A DNA stretch of 64,000 nt from Galdieria partita. Lineage: Eukaryota > Rhodophyta > Bangiophyceae > Galdieriales > Galdieriaceae. This document shows, one piece after another, positions 31,948-42,189 of this stretch. A program made the position numbers and the translations under genes. Under the pieces are notes generated by a model that was given only the letters and a program-made list of their open reading frames with translations, searched no databases and was not told the DNA's origin. Location: the NCBI GenBank assembly GCA_025991245.1, contig BQMJ01000069.1, forward strand, positions 100,880-164,879, given 5' to 3'. Within the stretch, counting starts at the first letter, position 1, and the number at the start of each line of letters is the position of its first letter.

Positions 31948-32931
31948 AGTCGACTAGGTGAAGAACTACGAGATTGAAAACAGGGTCACGAAAACTGAAA
32001 ATAATATCATCTTCTTCGAGTCACCTTGAAAAATAAATTTTTCTTCTATTCATGTAGCTCCAACGCTGCTTCTAAGTGAAAAGACTCGTAAGTTTGAAAA
32101 TTTGCTGAAGTATAAGCTCAATCGTTGATGCTGCATAGAAACGCAATTCTCGGAAAGGATATCTTGCTTTGTTTTCAATAAGCCTTGAGTTTTAGATTCA
32201 TTAGAAAATACTCTATAAGAAGTCATCACATTTTGGGTGCAAAATGTCTTGCAGAATGCGTTAGATTCTCTTGCATATTCCTAGTTCTTATTTTTCATAT
32301 TAAAGAATGCGTTATGGCTATTACACTTAAAGCCATGTTTCTCATCAATTGCTCGAGCTCCATCTTATTGAATTCATTATCTCCATATATTATTGCTTCT
32401 CGAATTAGAGAATTTCCCCTATTGTGGACCATTCCTTGAAAATAATTTTATCAACTCATCTAGATGAGAAGCTCACGTTGCCATTCCATTTCATTCAACT
32501 AGAAAAGTTTATCCAATTTTATAACTTTCAAAATGAGGATGTTGGATCTTTATTTTCTAAGAAACAATGAAACTGTTGAAACCAACGGTATTGCTCTTCA
32601 AGTTGTATATCAACACGAATCTTTTTTAGATCACACTCTTGTGTTTATCGATGAAAAATAAGGCGTGTCAATAGAAAGCGAATCACGAGTCTGCTGACAA
32701 AGGCCTCACGCCAAACTTCTTACAAAGAAATATTTGGCAACACATTTGGCTGCCTCAATCTATCTCGTCTTTTTAGTGTTATACAAATCTCAAAGTGTTT
32801 TAATCATTCATAACGTGCAGTAGACTCATGTTTTTTTAAAACCAAGTTGACCTTTATCAAACTGTCCAATTTCCATTTTAAAATTGGCTAAACCAAGCAT
32901 AAAACTGTTCATCTTCCAATAGAATACACAT
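31948..32931. other. Unique spacer between the two duplicated units
   Basis: About 1 kb without a supported coding region. I see no matching block at the equivalent place left of unit 1, so this spacer marks the junction between units. Confidence 0.5.
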
Positions 32932-34933
32932 TCATTGTTTGTCTTGCTTCTCAAGAAACTCATGTATTCCGTCAATGATCAAGGGAATATCGTGCCCTGC
33001 TATACCATAGCGCGATAAACGTATACCATTTAAATAAGGAAAAGACTTTGGAGTGAACAAATTCAGTTGACGAGAGTAATATTCAATTACAGGAGCCTCA
33101 GTAAAACCACAATATTCTCTTAAAAAAGTATTCCAATCAAATGAAGAACTCATAGAACTGGATGCAACATTTTCTTCGCCTCTCACTTGCATCACATTCA
33201 TATCCATCCTTGGATGAGTATTTCTTCTTTCCATCAATCCACTATTCCTTTCAGATTCTTCAAATGGAATACGTCTTAACAAATCAACAAACGAATCGCT
33301 CAACAAATCATAAAGTGGCTTCAGTTGGTCCAGCCATCCAGGATTGTCTGCAAACACTCTTTCAAGATCTTCACTAGCCTTGCAACCTAAAAAGTTTCGC
33401 AAAGATGTAGTTGAACATACTACAACTTGACAATGAGGAGGTATCCATAACCATTCTTCTCGTATATTCTGTGGTTGTATCTCAGAGTTGATAGAACTGT
33501 GAACAATATTATTATTATTGTCTTCATAATAAACTCCACTATTCAATATCCAGTTCTGATTATTCCTAAATTGTCTGGAAACTTCTTCAGTATACTTGTT
33601 GCTTACAATCAACTGAATGGCTGTTAAATCATTCTGTTCCCATCCAAGCTGTGACGCCACTGGATGTAAAAATTTAGCAACTTCTGCCTTAATCATTGAA
33701 CGTCCAACACCAGAACTTGACAACTGAAAACATTTCAATGTAATACCTATCAAATATACTCTGTCTTTAGTGGTTTCAGTCTCCATAGGTGTTTACTCTG
33801 AAGAAGATTCACCTTGAATAGCAAGGACAGAATCGTCTTTCATATCTGTTACTCTAATAAGAACATCAGGTCCATTGGAATTTTGTCGAATAGGAACAAA
33901 TATTCCATCTTTTGATAAATATATTTCAAAAAATATTTTCCAAATGTGAAAAGTTTCTTCGCTACAAGTATTGGTTCCAATCACTGTCGAACCAACTGCT
34001 GAAACATACTTGAGAATAGGATCCACCTTGAAGCTGCTAACGGTTTACTAGACTCTATTGATACTCTTCTATAAGACTATGTCAAAATATACTCAATTCT
34101 CCTAGTTTGGAACAGAAATACCATCGAACATAGAGAGTAAACATATTCGCAAAATTGAAACTACCACTAAAACGAAATTCAAGTAAACCGAATAGGAGTG
34201 AATTTTCGATAGTAACTTTTGATGCCCTTCAAAACAGTCTTTCGACAGACCAACTTGAACAATGTTTCTCCAGCTTGGCTAAAAATTGGTTGTCCGTCTT
34301 TGCCTTGTTCATTGTTCGAACAGTTCAGATGACAAATGCCAAAATGTTTCGCAATGTCCAAAACATTATTTAGAATGACTCAAAAGTATCAAAGTCTCTC
34401 TCGTTGGAATGCAAAATTCTAAAATAATTGCAAAAAAGCATAGAAGAAACAGAAATACTTAATTCTTTTATCATACGAGAGAGAGAGTCACTGTCAGAGA
34501 ACGATTTGAAATCATTTTCTCCACTTTCCTTTCTTATTTCATCCTCTGAAATATCACAAAAACTATTCCAACTTTCACATCTATCAATCAATAATATACT
34601 AACGAATACAATTGCATACACTTGTTTGAAGAACCAATGGTGTCCTTTACAATGACTAGGAAAAGTACTTTTAAAACTGACTAGTTATTGTTCTCCATAT
34701 TTGGTATCAAAGACTTTACAGTTTCTTCAGAAAAAGACCCCAAACGAAGAACATTGAATATTATTCGAGAAAGGCATAGCATCTTCTTGTCTACTAGTTG
34801 TCGAGTCCGACCTCCCTGCAGAAATAAAAAGTGCAAAAGACACAGCTAAAAAGTTCAATAAAACTCCTAAAAAGGAACGATAAACATGAAACATTGTAAT
34901 GACTGTGTCAGGCTTTATCTAATCTCGAAACAT
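32932..34933 (-). pseudogene. Family C gene, copy 2, broken at its 5' end
   Basis: The 3' part (33786-32932) is an open frame of 284 codons with the same middle block as copy 1 and a different SAM-like tail (WNTFLREYCGFTEAPVIEYY to RLSRYGIAGHDIPLIIDGI). Immediately upstream, the nuclease-like segment GPDVLIRVTDMKDDSVLAIQ ends in a TAA at 33793-33795 where copy 1 has a glutamine codon. At the 5' end, codon 5 is TAG (34919-34921) where copy 1 has tryptophan, and the first intron donor seen in copy 1 (GTGAGC) reads TTGAAC. The two copies carry different lesions. A shorter product from an internal start cannot be excluded. Confidence 0.6.
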
Positions 34934-35612
34934 CGAAAAATTTCTCAGTTTTCATGTTCCGAATTTCGTCAATAAACAAATACAAATAAAGTTTCTTTAG
35001 GACTTTTAATCTATTTGAAGCCATTCTTCTGGACAAAGTAAAAACTTGAGAAAATCAGGGCCAACTGGAAATCTACCAAGTGCTTCATTGCCCTTCCATT
35101 CTAAAAGTATAGTCTGAAAGCGAATCCCGTGAGGAACTTGGAGAGAATCGAACACTATATATAAAGTCTCGTTGAGTTGAGCATCTAGAGGAATTTTCCT
35201 ATTTTCTCTCCTATTCCACTCTCAGACAGGCCAACTCATTTTCAAAAGTTGCAAACGTTTGGAGGTGTTGGCCAATCGTGCTTCCCACTCCCACGCATTC
35301 GTAAGGCAAAGTTGGTTATTCCACACTGGAGAAACCTTTGATGTCCCAAACACAAGATGCGTAAAAAGCAATCAGATCCTACAACTTGCGGACTCTCAGT
35401 TGACAAGGGAATATTTGATCCTTCTAGTATGAATGCCTTTCAATCTTTCAATATTGCTATCCATGCCCAAACACAGAAAATGTTTTGTAACGATTATCCT
35501 CCATAAACGACATGCTATTGTTCTATTTTGAGTCTAATCTGAGTACTTGTTGTACTAAGAAAGTAACGCAATTAGCACAACAAATTCACTGCTAATTTTA
35601 ATTTGGGCGACG
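34934..35612. other. Divergent spacer between family C and family A copy 2
   Basis: Counterpart of 24151-24854 with many small indels and no supported gene. It presumably includes the A3 promoter. Confidence 0.5.
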
Positions 35613-37790
35613 ATGAGTTTAGGTGAAAAGTGGGGGGTTCTTCGTGACACGTTCGAGCCTATTGTGGTAGACCGTGAAGACGACGTCTACCACGTTACAG
35701 ACACACTTTGTGAGCTTTATCGCAACAGACGGCAGCTGAGGGTTGAAACAACTGGCCTCAATTACAGGTTGTCCGTCCCATTTGCGCCCCACTTATTTGG
35801 CTCCGGCAAAACGACGTTTTGCCGAAGCTATTTGGAGTTGGTGCAGAGGTTTCGTGAAACTTCCCTGTCGTCTTTTGCTTCAGACCCTTCCAGGAAAGAG
35901 TTTTTGGACAAGTTACGTGAAGCCGTTTTACTTTATGTGGATATGACAGAGCTCAAACCCATCAATCCCATTGAAGAAAGGCGAAACCTGGAGTGGGCTG
36001 TTCATTATTTGTTGTTCAAGTCTGCCTGCTTGCAGTCGGGGTTTGAAGAAGAACCGAGTCCTGTGGAGTGTTACAACGTCCTGCAACTTAGGACTACCGT
36101 ATTAGTTAAGAGAATCCGTGAAGTGTTAAACATGCGCACTGATCAGTTTCTTCTTGTTGCTTTTGATGAAGTTGGTGTGTTGGATACAAGAGGACAATAT
36201 TTTGATCTAGAAGTGAATGACGAGGGTAGAGTTCGTCCATACAACGACTTTTTTGGTATTGTTCGGGGACTCTGTAAACAAGACAATGTATTCTTTATTG
36301 TTGTTGGGAAAAGCAAGGGTTTAAGTATTAAGAATTATACAGCTTCAGTATCAAAGGTGTTATTACATTTTATTTCGCTATCACCGTTAAACTGGTCCAG
36401 TATCGTTGAATTCCTTGAAAAAAGTCACCTCAAAGTACAGACTCAATCTCGAGTTTGTGATATTCTATGTAATCGTTCTTTTTCAGTAAATGAATTGGCA
36501 GAAGCACTATTGGAGTATACAGGTGGAGTTCCTGGTTTGCTTACTCGTGCAGTGAATATGCTTTTGAATTATGTACAAACAAGAGGACAATCTTTTAAGT
36601 CGAAAGATGAATGTCTATCGTGTATGAAGGAGGATGGTTTTAGAACAGTTTGCTCTGAGCCGTTTGTAACACGTATATCAAGTTTGGATGAGGGTAGAAG
36701 AAGTGTACTTGATATGCTACTAATGATGGCACTGTATTGTATACCCTTTAAAGCGGACGATGAACTCAACTCGGAGTCTTATTTATTTGATGCTGTTACT
36801 GAAATGGGATTCTATCGATATCCTATTGACGATAATACTTTCCAAGTTCTGTTTCCGAAAGTATTTATTAGAAATCTCAAAAACGCATCATCTTTCTCTT
36901 TATTAGAGAAGATACTTTTGGGATCACTTAATATGGAGCCAGTGGATTGTTTCTTTTCATCCAAATGTCGTGTATTTGAAGGAATTGTTGCTATACGACT
37001 TGTTTTGATGCTATCGTCAACAATACGAAATGAGTTTAGGGAGTTGTTGGGTAGATTATCTGCCATATGGAAAGAAATGGAACTTCCTATCCATGGACCT
37101 TCACCTCTTCATTACATGATGTCGGTTAGTCGTGGTAAAAAAAGAAGAAGTAAATCAAACAACGAAGAGAAAACATTTGGATGTAATGAATGGAACAGGA
37201 TTATTCACAAAGCACTTTGTTTTGACAGAGTTTATATTCCAAAGGAAGCGAATTCTTATAGTCCTGATATTATGTTCAAATTGCATTCTCCCGATGACTC
37301 CAACGTTCTTATGGTGGGAGTTGCTTGTAAAGGTCGTTGGAAATCGGAAGGAATTGGCTGGTCAGATATTATTGAAGAAGCTAAGAAATTTCTTGATCCT
37401 GTTTCTAGACAAGTTTTATCGAAGCAATTGAAAATTTGTCATTGTATGCTTATTATTGTTAGTACAAAATTAGCACTCAATGTTACAAGCGAGTTGGGTA
37501 ATCAGAGTCGATGTTATACGAGTGGAATGCGTATTGGAGGGAATCCTTTTTCAATTCCTCCTAATTGTGAACTTGTTATTCTTTGTGAAAGCGATGTAGA
37601 AATGCTCATTGACAGAGAAATATTGAATGGACTAGAAAGAGCATTCTCTACGAGTGATAATCCTCCTTTCGGGGATTTAGGATTCAACTTACTTCGAAAA
37701 GCCCGTGACAGTTTCATGAGTTTGCAAGAAAGTTGGAATTCTTACAATTCAAGTGTTCGTTCGATAATTGGCTCTGCAAGACATGAATGA
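35613..37790 (+). CDS. Family A3: P-loop ATPase with PD-(D/E)XK-like C-terminus
   Basis: Intact, intronless, 725 aa. Walker A is APHLFGSGKTTF, Walker B FLLVAFDEVGVLDTR, plus TGGVPGLL, CRVFEGIVAIRL, SPDIMFKLHS and VGVACKGRW, as in A1. Most of the protein is almost the same as A1, but residues of about 115-170 (NPIEERRNLEWAVHYLLFKS through LQLRTTVLVKRIREVL) follow the A2/A4 type instead. The gene is therefore a mosaic, best explained by gene conversion with a minus-strand paralogue. The C-terminus extends past that of A1 with a polar tail. Function as for A1. Confidence 0.8.
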   Translation: MSLGEKWGVLRDTFEPIVVDREDDVYHVTDTLCELYRNRRQLRVETTGLNYRLSVPFAPHLFGSGKTTFCRSYLELVQRFRETSLSSFASDPSRKEFLDKLREAVLLYVDMTELKPINPIEERRNLEWAVHYLLFKSACLQSGFEEEPSPVECYNVLQLRTTVLVKRIREVLNMRTDQFLLVAFDEVGVLDTRGQYFDLEVNDEGRVRPYNDFFGIVRGLCKQDNVFFIVVGKSKGLSIKNYTASVSKVLLHFISLSPLNWSSIVEFLEKSHLKVQTQSRVCDILCNRSFSVNELAEALLEYTGGVPGLLTRAVNMLLNYVQTRGQSFKSKDECLSCMKEDGFRTVCSEPFVTRISSLDEGRRSVLDMLLMMALYCIPFKADDELNSESYLFDAVTEMGFYRYPIDDNTFQVLFPKVFIRNLKNASSFSLLEKILLGSLNMEPVDCFFSSKCRVFEGIVAIRLVLMLSSTIRNEFRELLGRLSAIWKEMELPIHGPSPLHYMMSVSRGKKRRSKSNNEEKTFGCNEWNRIIHKALCFDRVYIPKEANSYSPDIMFKLHSPDDSNVLMVGVACKGRWKSEGIGWSDIIEEAKKFLDPVSRQVLSKQLKICHCMLIIVSTKLALNVTSELGNQSRCYTSGMRIGGNPFSIPPNCELVILCESDVEMLIDREILNGLERAFSTSDNPPFGDLGFNLLRKARDSFMSLQESWNSYNSSVRSIIGSARHE

Positions 37791-38010
37791 AATATGTTTG
37801 AGAACATTTTATAAAACATACTAGTTATATATCCATAATATGGATGATTACCGTTGAAGATTGTCAAAAGTTTACAAGTTGTATAATTGTTTGCACCTAT
37901 TTTTGGGTTTTTACTGAGTCTTCAAGCACATGTTTTTAAATGAACTGATTGTCTACTCCAGTATTACTAGAGGAATACCGTAGTCTTGTTGGAATAGTGT
38001 TGACTCGATG
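37791..38010. other. Spacer downstream of A3
   Basis: Counterpart of the DNA after A1; no gene seen. It leads into the second copy of the small conserved ORF. Confidence 0.5.
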
Positions 38011-38247
38011 TTACCAGGAAATATAATACCAGCGACCATATTGTATTAACTTTTGAAATTCAGTTTTACTGGTGTCCAGCTCATGTAACGAACAAGAAAA
38101 TCTAGTTGATAGTTCTAGAATTAACTTGTTGTCACTTTCCGAGTTTTCCTTGATTGGACTCATAAAACCACGAAGAACATGGTGGAAGTGAGATATAGTT
38201 GAGTCCAATCTTGAAGACATTCTATGAAGTGGTAAACAGAAAAACAA
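38011..38247 (-). CDS. Small conserved ORF of 78 codons, copy 2
   Basis: Same frame and length as 27242-27478. Protein changes are few (for example LPFHK to LPLHR and FQDVLHG to FHHVLRG), while the block NSESDNKLILELSTRFSCSL is unchanged. The likely start is the second ATG, MSSRLDSTISHF, at 38220. No function can be assigned. Retention of an open frame in both units is the only positive evidence for a gene. Confidence 0.4.
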   Translation of the reverse strand: MFFCLPLHRMSSRLDSTISHFHHVLRGFMSPIKENSESDNKLILELSTRFSCSLHELDTSKTEFQKLIQYGRWYYISW

Positions 38248-38498
38248 AGAGAGCTTAGTTCTTTCTCATTAACCACAAAGACATTGAATTTGTAACAGTA
38301 CATAACGAGTTCATAAGTAAACAACAATGAAATTGTACAGTTGCACTACTAAACTCGGTTAAGAATTATTCGACAGAGTACGATAAAATAGTACAAAAAT
38401 AATGGAAAATTGACTTTCTTTACAAACGAATTGAACTTTTCGAATACTTCTCAAATGAACAAATCAATATGGATCCAAACAGCAATAAGATGCTATTT

Positions 38499-40611
38499 CT
38501 AAATATTTTTGGAAAGAGATAAAACCATTTCTTGCACTGTTGAGATTCCAATACTTCTCGAATGTGGATTATCCGTAGACTTGAAAGCACTCCTTAAACT
38601 CGACAAAATATCTTTACCAATAAAGTTTTCTACATCTGATTCAGAAAGAATGATCAATTCACAATTAAGAGGAATCGTGAAAACTCCTGCTACTCTATCG
38701 CCACAGGAATAACAATGACTAGAATGATTCAAGTCAGTTGCTACACTAGTCGATAGCTTAGTACTCATGATGATCAACATGCAATGTAATGTAGGATGAA
38801 CAGTCACGACTTGATCATGAACTGGTTGCAAAAACTTGCAAGCTTCATCCACTATTTCATTCCATCTAATACCATTAAAACTCCATCGTCCTTTACAGGC
38901 AATACCCACAATCAAATTCTGTTCGCTCGTTCTTCCATGCAACTTGAATAATATATCTGGACTACGAGATGTTGGCTCAAATGGAATATATATCTTTTCG
39001 AATTCCAACATTTCTTCCACAATTTTTTTCCAGTCATTGATACCGAATGTATCTCTCTCTACTTCTGATGTAGATGTCGTATAATGTATAGATTTCATAT
39101 AGTAAGCAGTAGATTCAGAGGAAAACTTCAAATTCATCTCATTCCAAATAGAAGACAACTGACCGAGAGTAGAAAACATCAAACTGTCTGTCGGGTGATA
39201 ACAAAAATGTAAATAAAACATTGTGGCAACGAGACCTTCGAAAACTCGACATTTTGATTCATAAAAGAATTCCACAGGCTGTGACTTGAGGGTTTGTAAT
39301 AGTAACCATTCCAATTTATCGTTCTTTAAACTTTGATCAATGTATCCAATCAGTAACTCGGCAATCAACACTTCATAACGTTCTTGGTGGTTTTCATCTA
39401 CAATGAATCGACGATAAAAGCACATATCTGTCACTAGATCGAACAGAAATACATCAAAAGTAGAGCTAAGGTGTACAAGTTCACCCAACTCAAACCGAAT
39501 ACGATATAATGCCAACAAAGTAAGCATTTTTAGCAAACGTTGACGCGTCTCACTAAGACTACTCAAACGAGGCAATAATGGATCAACACAATAATTTGTT
39601 ACTATGAAATCATTCATTATCATCCAAAAGCTTTCTTTAGACAATAACAAGTGGTCTTGTGATAATTTACAATGCAAAAGGTAGTCGATTGCTTTCACAA
39701 GTAAACCAGGAACACCACCAGTAAGTTCTAGTAACAATTCTGCAAGTTCACTGGCTGAAAAGTCTTGGTGACAAAGGATTTGTGAAACTTTAGGACTGCC
39801 AGTAAACATAAAAGAAAAACTTTTCTCCAAATGTTCAATTATGCTATGCTTTTCAAGTGGTGAGAGGGGAATAAACGTCAACTCAACCCTGGATACTGAA
39901 ATTGCGTAATTATGTATATTTAAGCCTTCACTTTTCCAACAAAAATAAAGAATACATTGTGTTGTTTACAGAGTCGCCGAATAATACCAAAAAAGTCGTT
40001 GTATAGACGAACTCTACCATCCGGGGTCCTTTTGAAATGAAATTCTTCGAAACTCTCATCTAGAACACCAACTTCATCAAAAGCAACAAGAAGAAACTGA
40101 TCAGAACCCATGTTTAACACTTCACGGATTCTATTAACTAACATGGTAGTCCTAAGTTGCAGGACGTTGTAACACTCCATAGGACTCGGTTCTTCTTCAA
40201 ACCCAGACTGCAGACAGACAGACTTGTATAGAAGGTATTGAACAGCCCACTACAGACTTTTTTCTTTGGGTTCAGTGGGTTCTAAGTCTGTCAAATCCAT
40301 ATAAAGTAGAATTGTTTCATGTAACTTGTCCATAAAGGATCTCCGGCGGTCTTTTTCATAATCACTTATGTTCTCAGGTCCTATTAGTGCTCTTTCACCC
40401 AAGCTCTTCACGAGTTCTAAATAACTTTTTACGAAACGTGTCTTTCAGCTTCCAAAGAGATTGGGGCGAAAGGAATAACTGGTTTAAAAGAACGATCGAC
40501 TTCCCGGCGAACCTGCAACCCGTACAACTGTCCAGTTGTTAAGACCACGTCTTGCTCTCTATCGACTACAACACTGTCATACATATCTTGTCGTTGGAAA
40601 ACACTCGACAT
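38499..40611 (-). pseudogene. Family A4, inactivated copy of the A2-type gene
   Basis: Aligns along its full length with A2 but is split into three open segments (40611-40429, 40180-39920, 39881-38499). Lesions visible by comparison with A2/A1: a one-base deletion near 40461 and a TGA within the Walker A glycine-rich loop; a TAG near 40252 where the relatives have Glu in LEWA; and a one-base deletion in a T-run near 39930, just after VFFIFVGK. The 460-codon 3' part, with the nuclease-like domain, remains open. The segment near 40150-40290 has A1-like EPTEPKEKSL and A3-like SGFEEEPSP, showing sequence exchange between copies. Confidence 0.85.
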
Positions 40612-42189
40612 AGTGGACGAGGTGTTGAAATCGAGTCAGAAAAATGCCAATGCGAATTTTCCGAGAGAACATGAAAATAGTATTTCCCTTTCACTGATAT
40701 TTCTATAGAACGAACTTCTTTGTTATTTATATTGCCAAACAATGGTGGAACATATTTCATGTTGAAATGTAGCTTTTAAGAAAAAAAGTTGCCTAGTTTT
40801 TTGTTATATACTGAGCATTTTAACTTCTACCCCATTCATCACAATGGTAGTTTCAGTTTGAAGGTGCCTTTTCTGTTTAAGCTCTAGAATGGAAAGAGTA
40901 TATATGCTATAAAAACAGGAAGAAAGGAAAAGTTCTTCTAAATCTATTTCTTAGAAAATTGGATTGCAATTCATTCTCCCAAAAATACTCCTTATCCACA
41001 ACGCAACAATACTTCGAACGTTAAATGTCATTCACTACTCGATTTCTGTTGTTTTGTTCGATGTGGTGTCGTCATACATTTGTAGTGAATGTAAACAGTT
41101 TAATTGTTCTCGTAAACATTAGGAAAATTTTCTTAGGGGTGTCAAAGGAACAAGATAGTGCGACAAGTGGAACCTAGCTAAATTTCAACTTTAGCTTGGT
41201 TCACTTCTTGTGCAAGTAATTTGGAAGTATATTTTGAAAATATCTCATTCAGTTGTTGCTTTTTCTCTATTCTTGCACTATATGACTGTTTTACTAGGAC
41301 AGACAAGATTTGAAGTAACGCTTGACAATTCAATTGGGTTTCTCTACTCTTGAAGTGCTCTTAGTTTTTCCAGAATTGTCGTTGATTGACTGTTGATATT
41401 TGGAGTGTACCATTTTGAAGTTTTCTAGACTTTTTCAATGTGTATAGAGAGTAATGGAAATTAGAGTATATGTTACTGACTGTTGCTGAATTGCTGTATT
41501 TGTCCATTCACGGAATGCTGTCTGCACAGATATTTATTATGTGGGTTATAATGATATCATGTCATTGATAGTTTTCCTATACAGAATTGACAAGATAGAT
41601 AGAGTCAATAATTGATGCTCCATTTCTTTACAATTCAATTGTACTCTATGGATTATGAAACACTTGATCTGTAAATAAGTTGATTTAAAAGATGACTAGT
41701 TTTTTATCTACATACTTGCCTTCAAAATGACAACTTATGTGTCATTGTTAATAGGTACTTGCTTCTCTTTGTTGCTGATGACTTCTCCTCGAACAGTTTC
41801 ATTAACAAAGATTCGTTCATCTGACAGACTTTAAGAGCTTCCTGAATACTTTCTGAATGATCGTTTGGCTTAAAAACATGTCTCCAAGTTTGAAACAATG
41901 TGATTCTATACAACTGGAGATACTAAATAAATACTCTCTTCAAAGCTGTTTACTTGAAATTGAGGTTGAGTTGATTTCCATCCAAAGTGCTAACAAAGAC
42001 TTTCCTTAGAATATATATATCTTCTATTATTGCAAACCAATCATCCATCTCAGAGTTTTCGCCTCCACAATGATTCATCATTAGATTGCCAGTCAAGCAA
42101 ATAAAATATTCAAAAAGTATTATTTGTCCTAGTCTTTGTAAATCGTAAAGCTCAAAACAACTCTGCTTCCATCAAAGGATCGTAAAGCA
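40612..42189. other. Non-coding block between A4 and family B, unit 2
   Basis: Counterpart of 29857-31459. It includes the T-rich dispersed repeat (about 41230-41420) and, on minus near 41722-41913, a 63-codon frame with SIQEALKVCQMNESLLMKLF that is partly preserved in unit 1. Confidence 0.5.
41230..41420 (+). repeat. T-rich dispersed subtelomeric repeat, copy b
   Basis: Counterpart of copy a in the second duplicated unit, with small differences; its presence here is explained by the segmental duplication. Confidence 0.65.
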
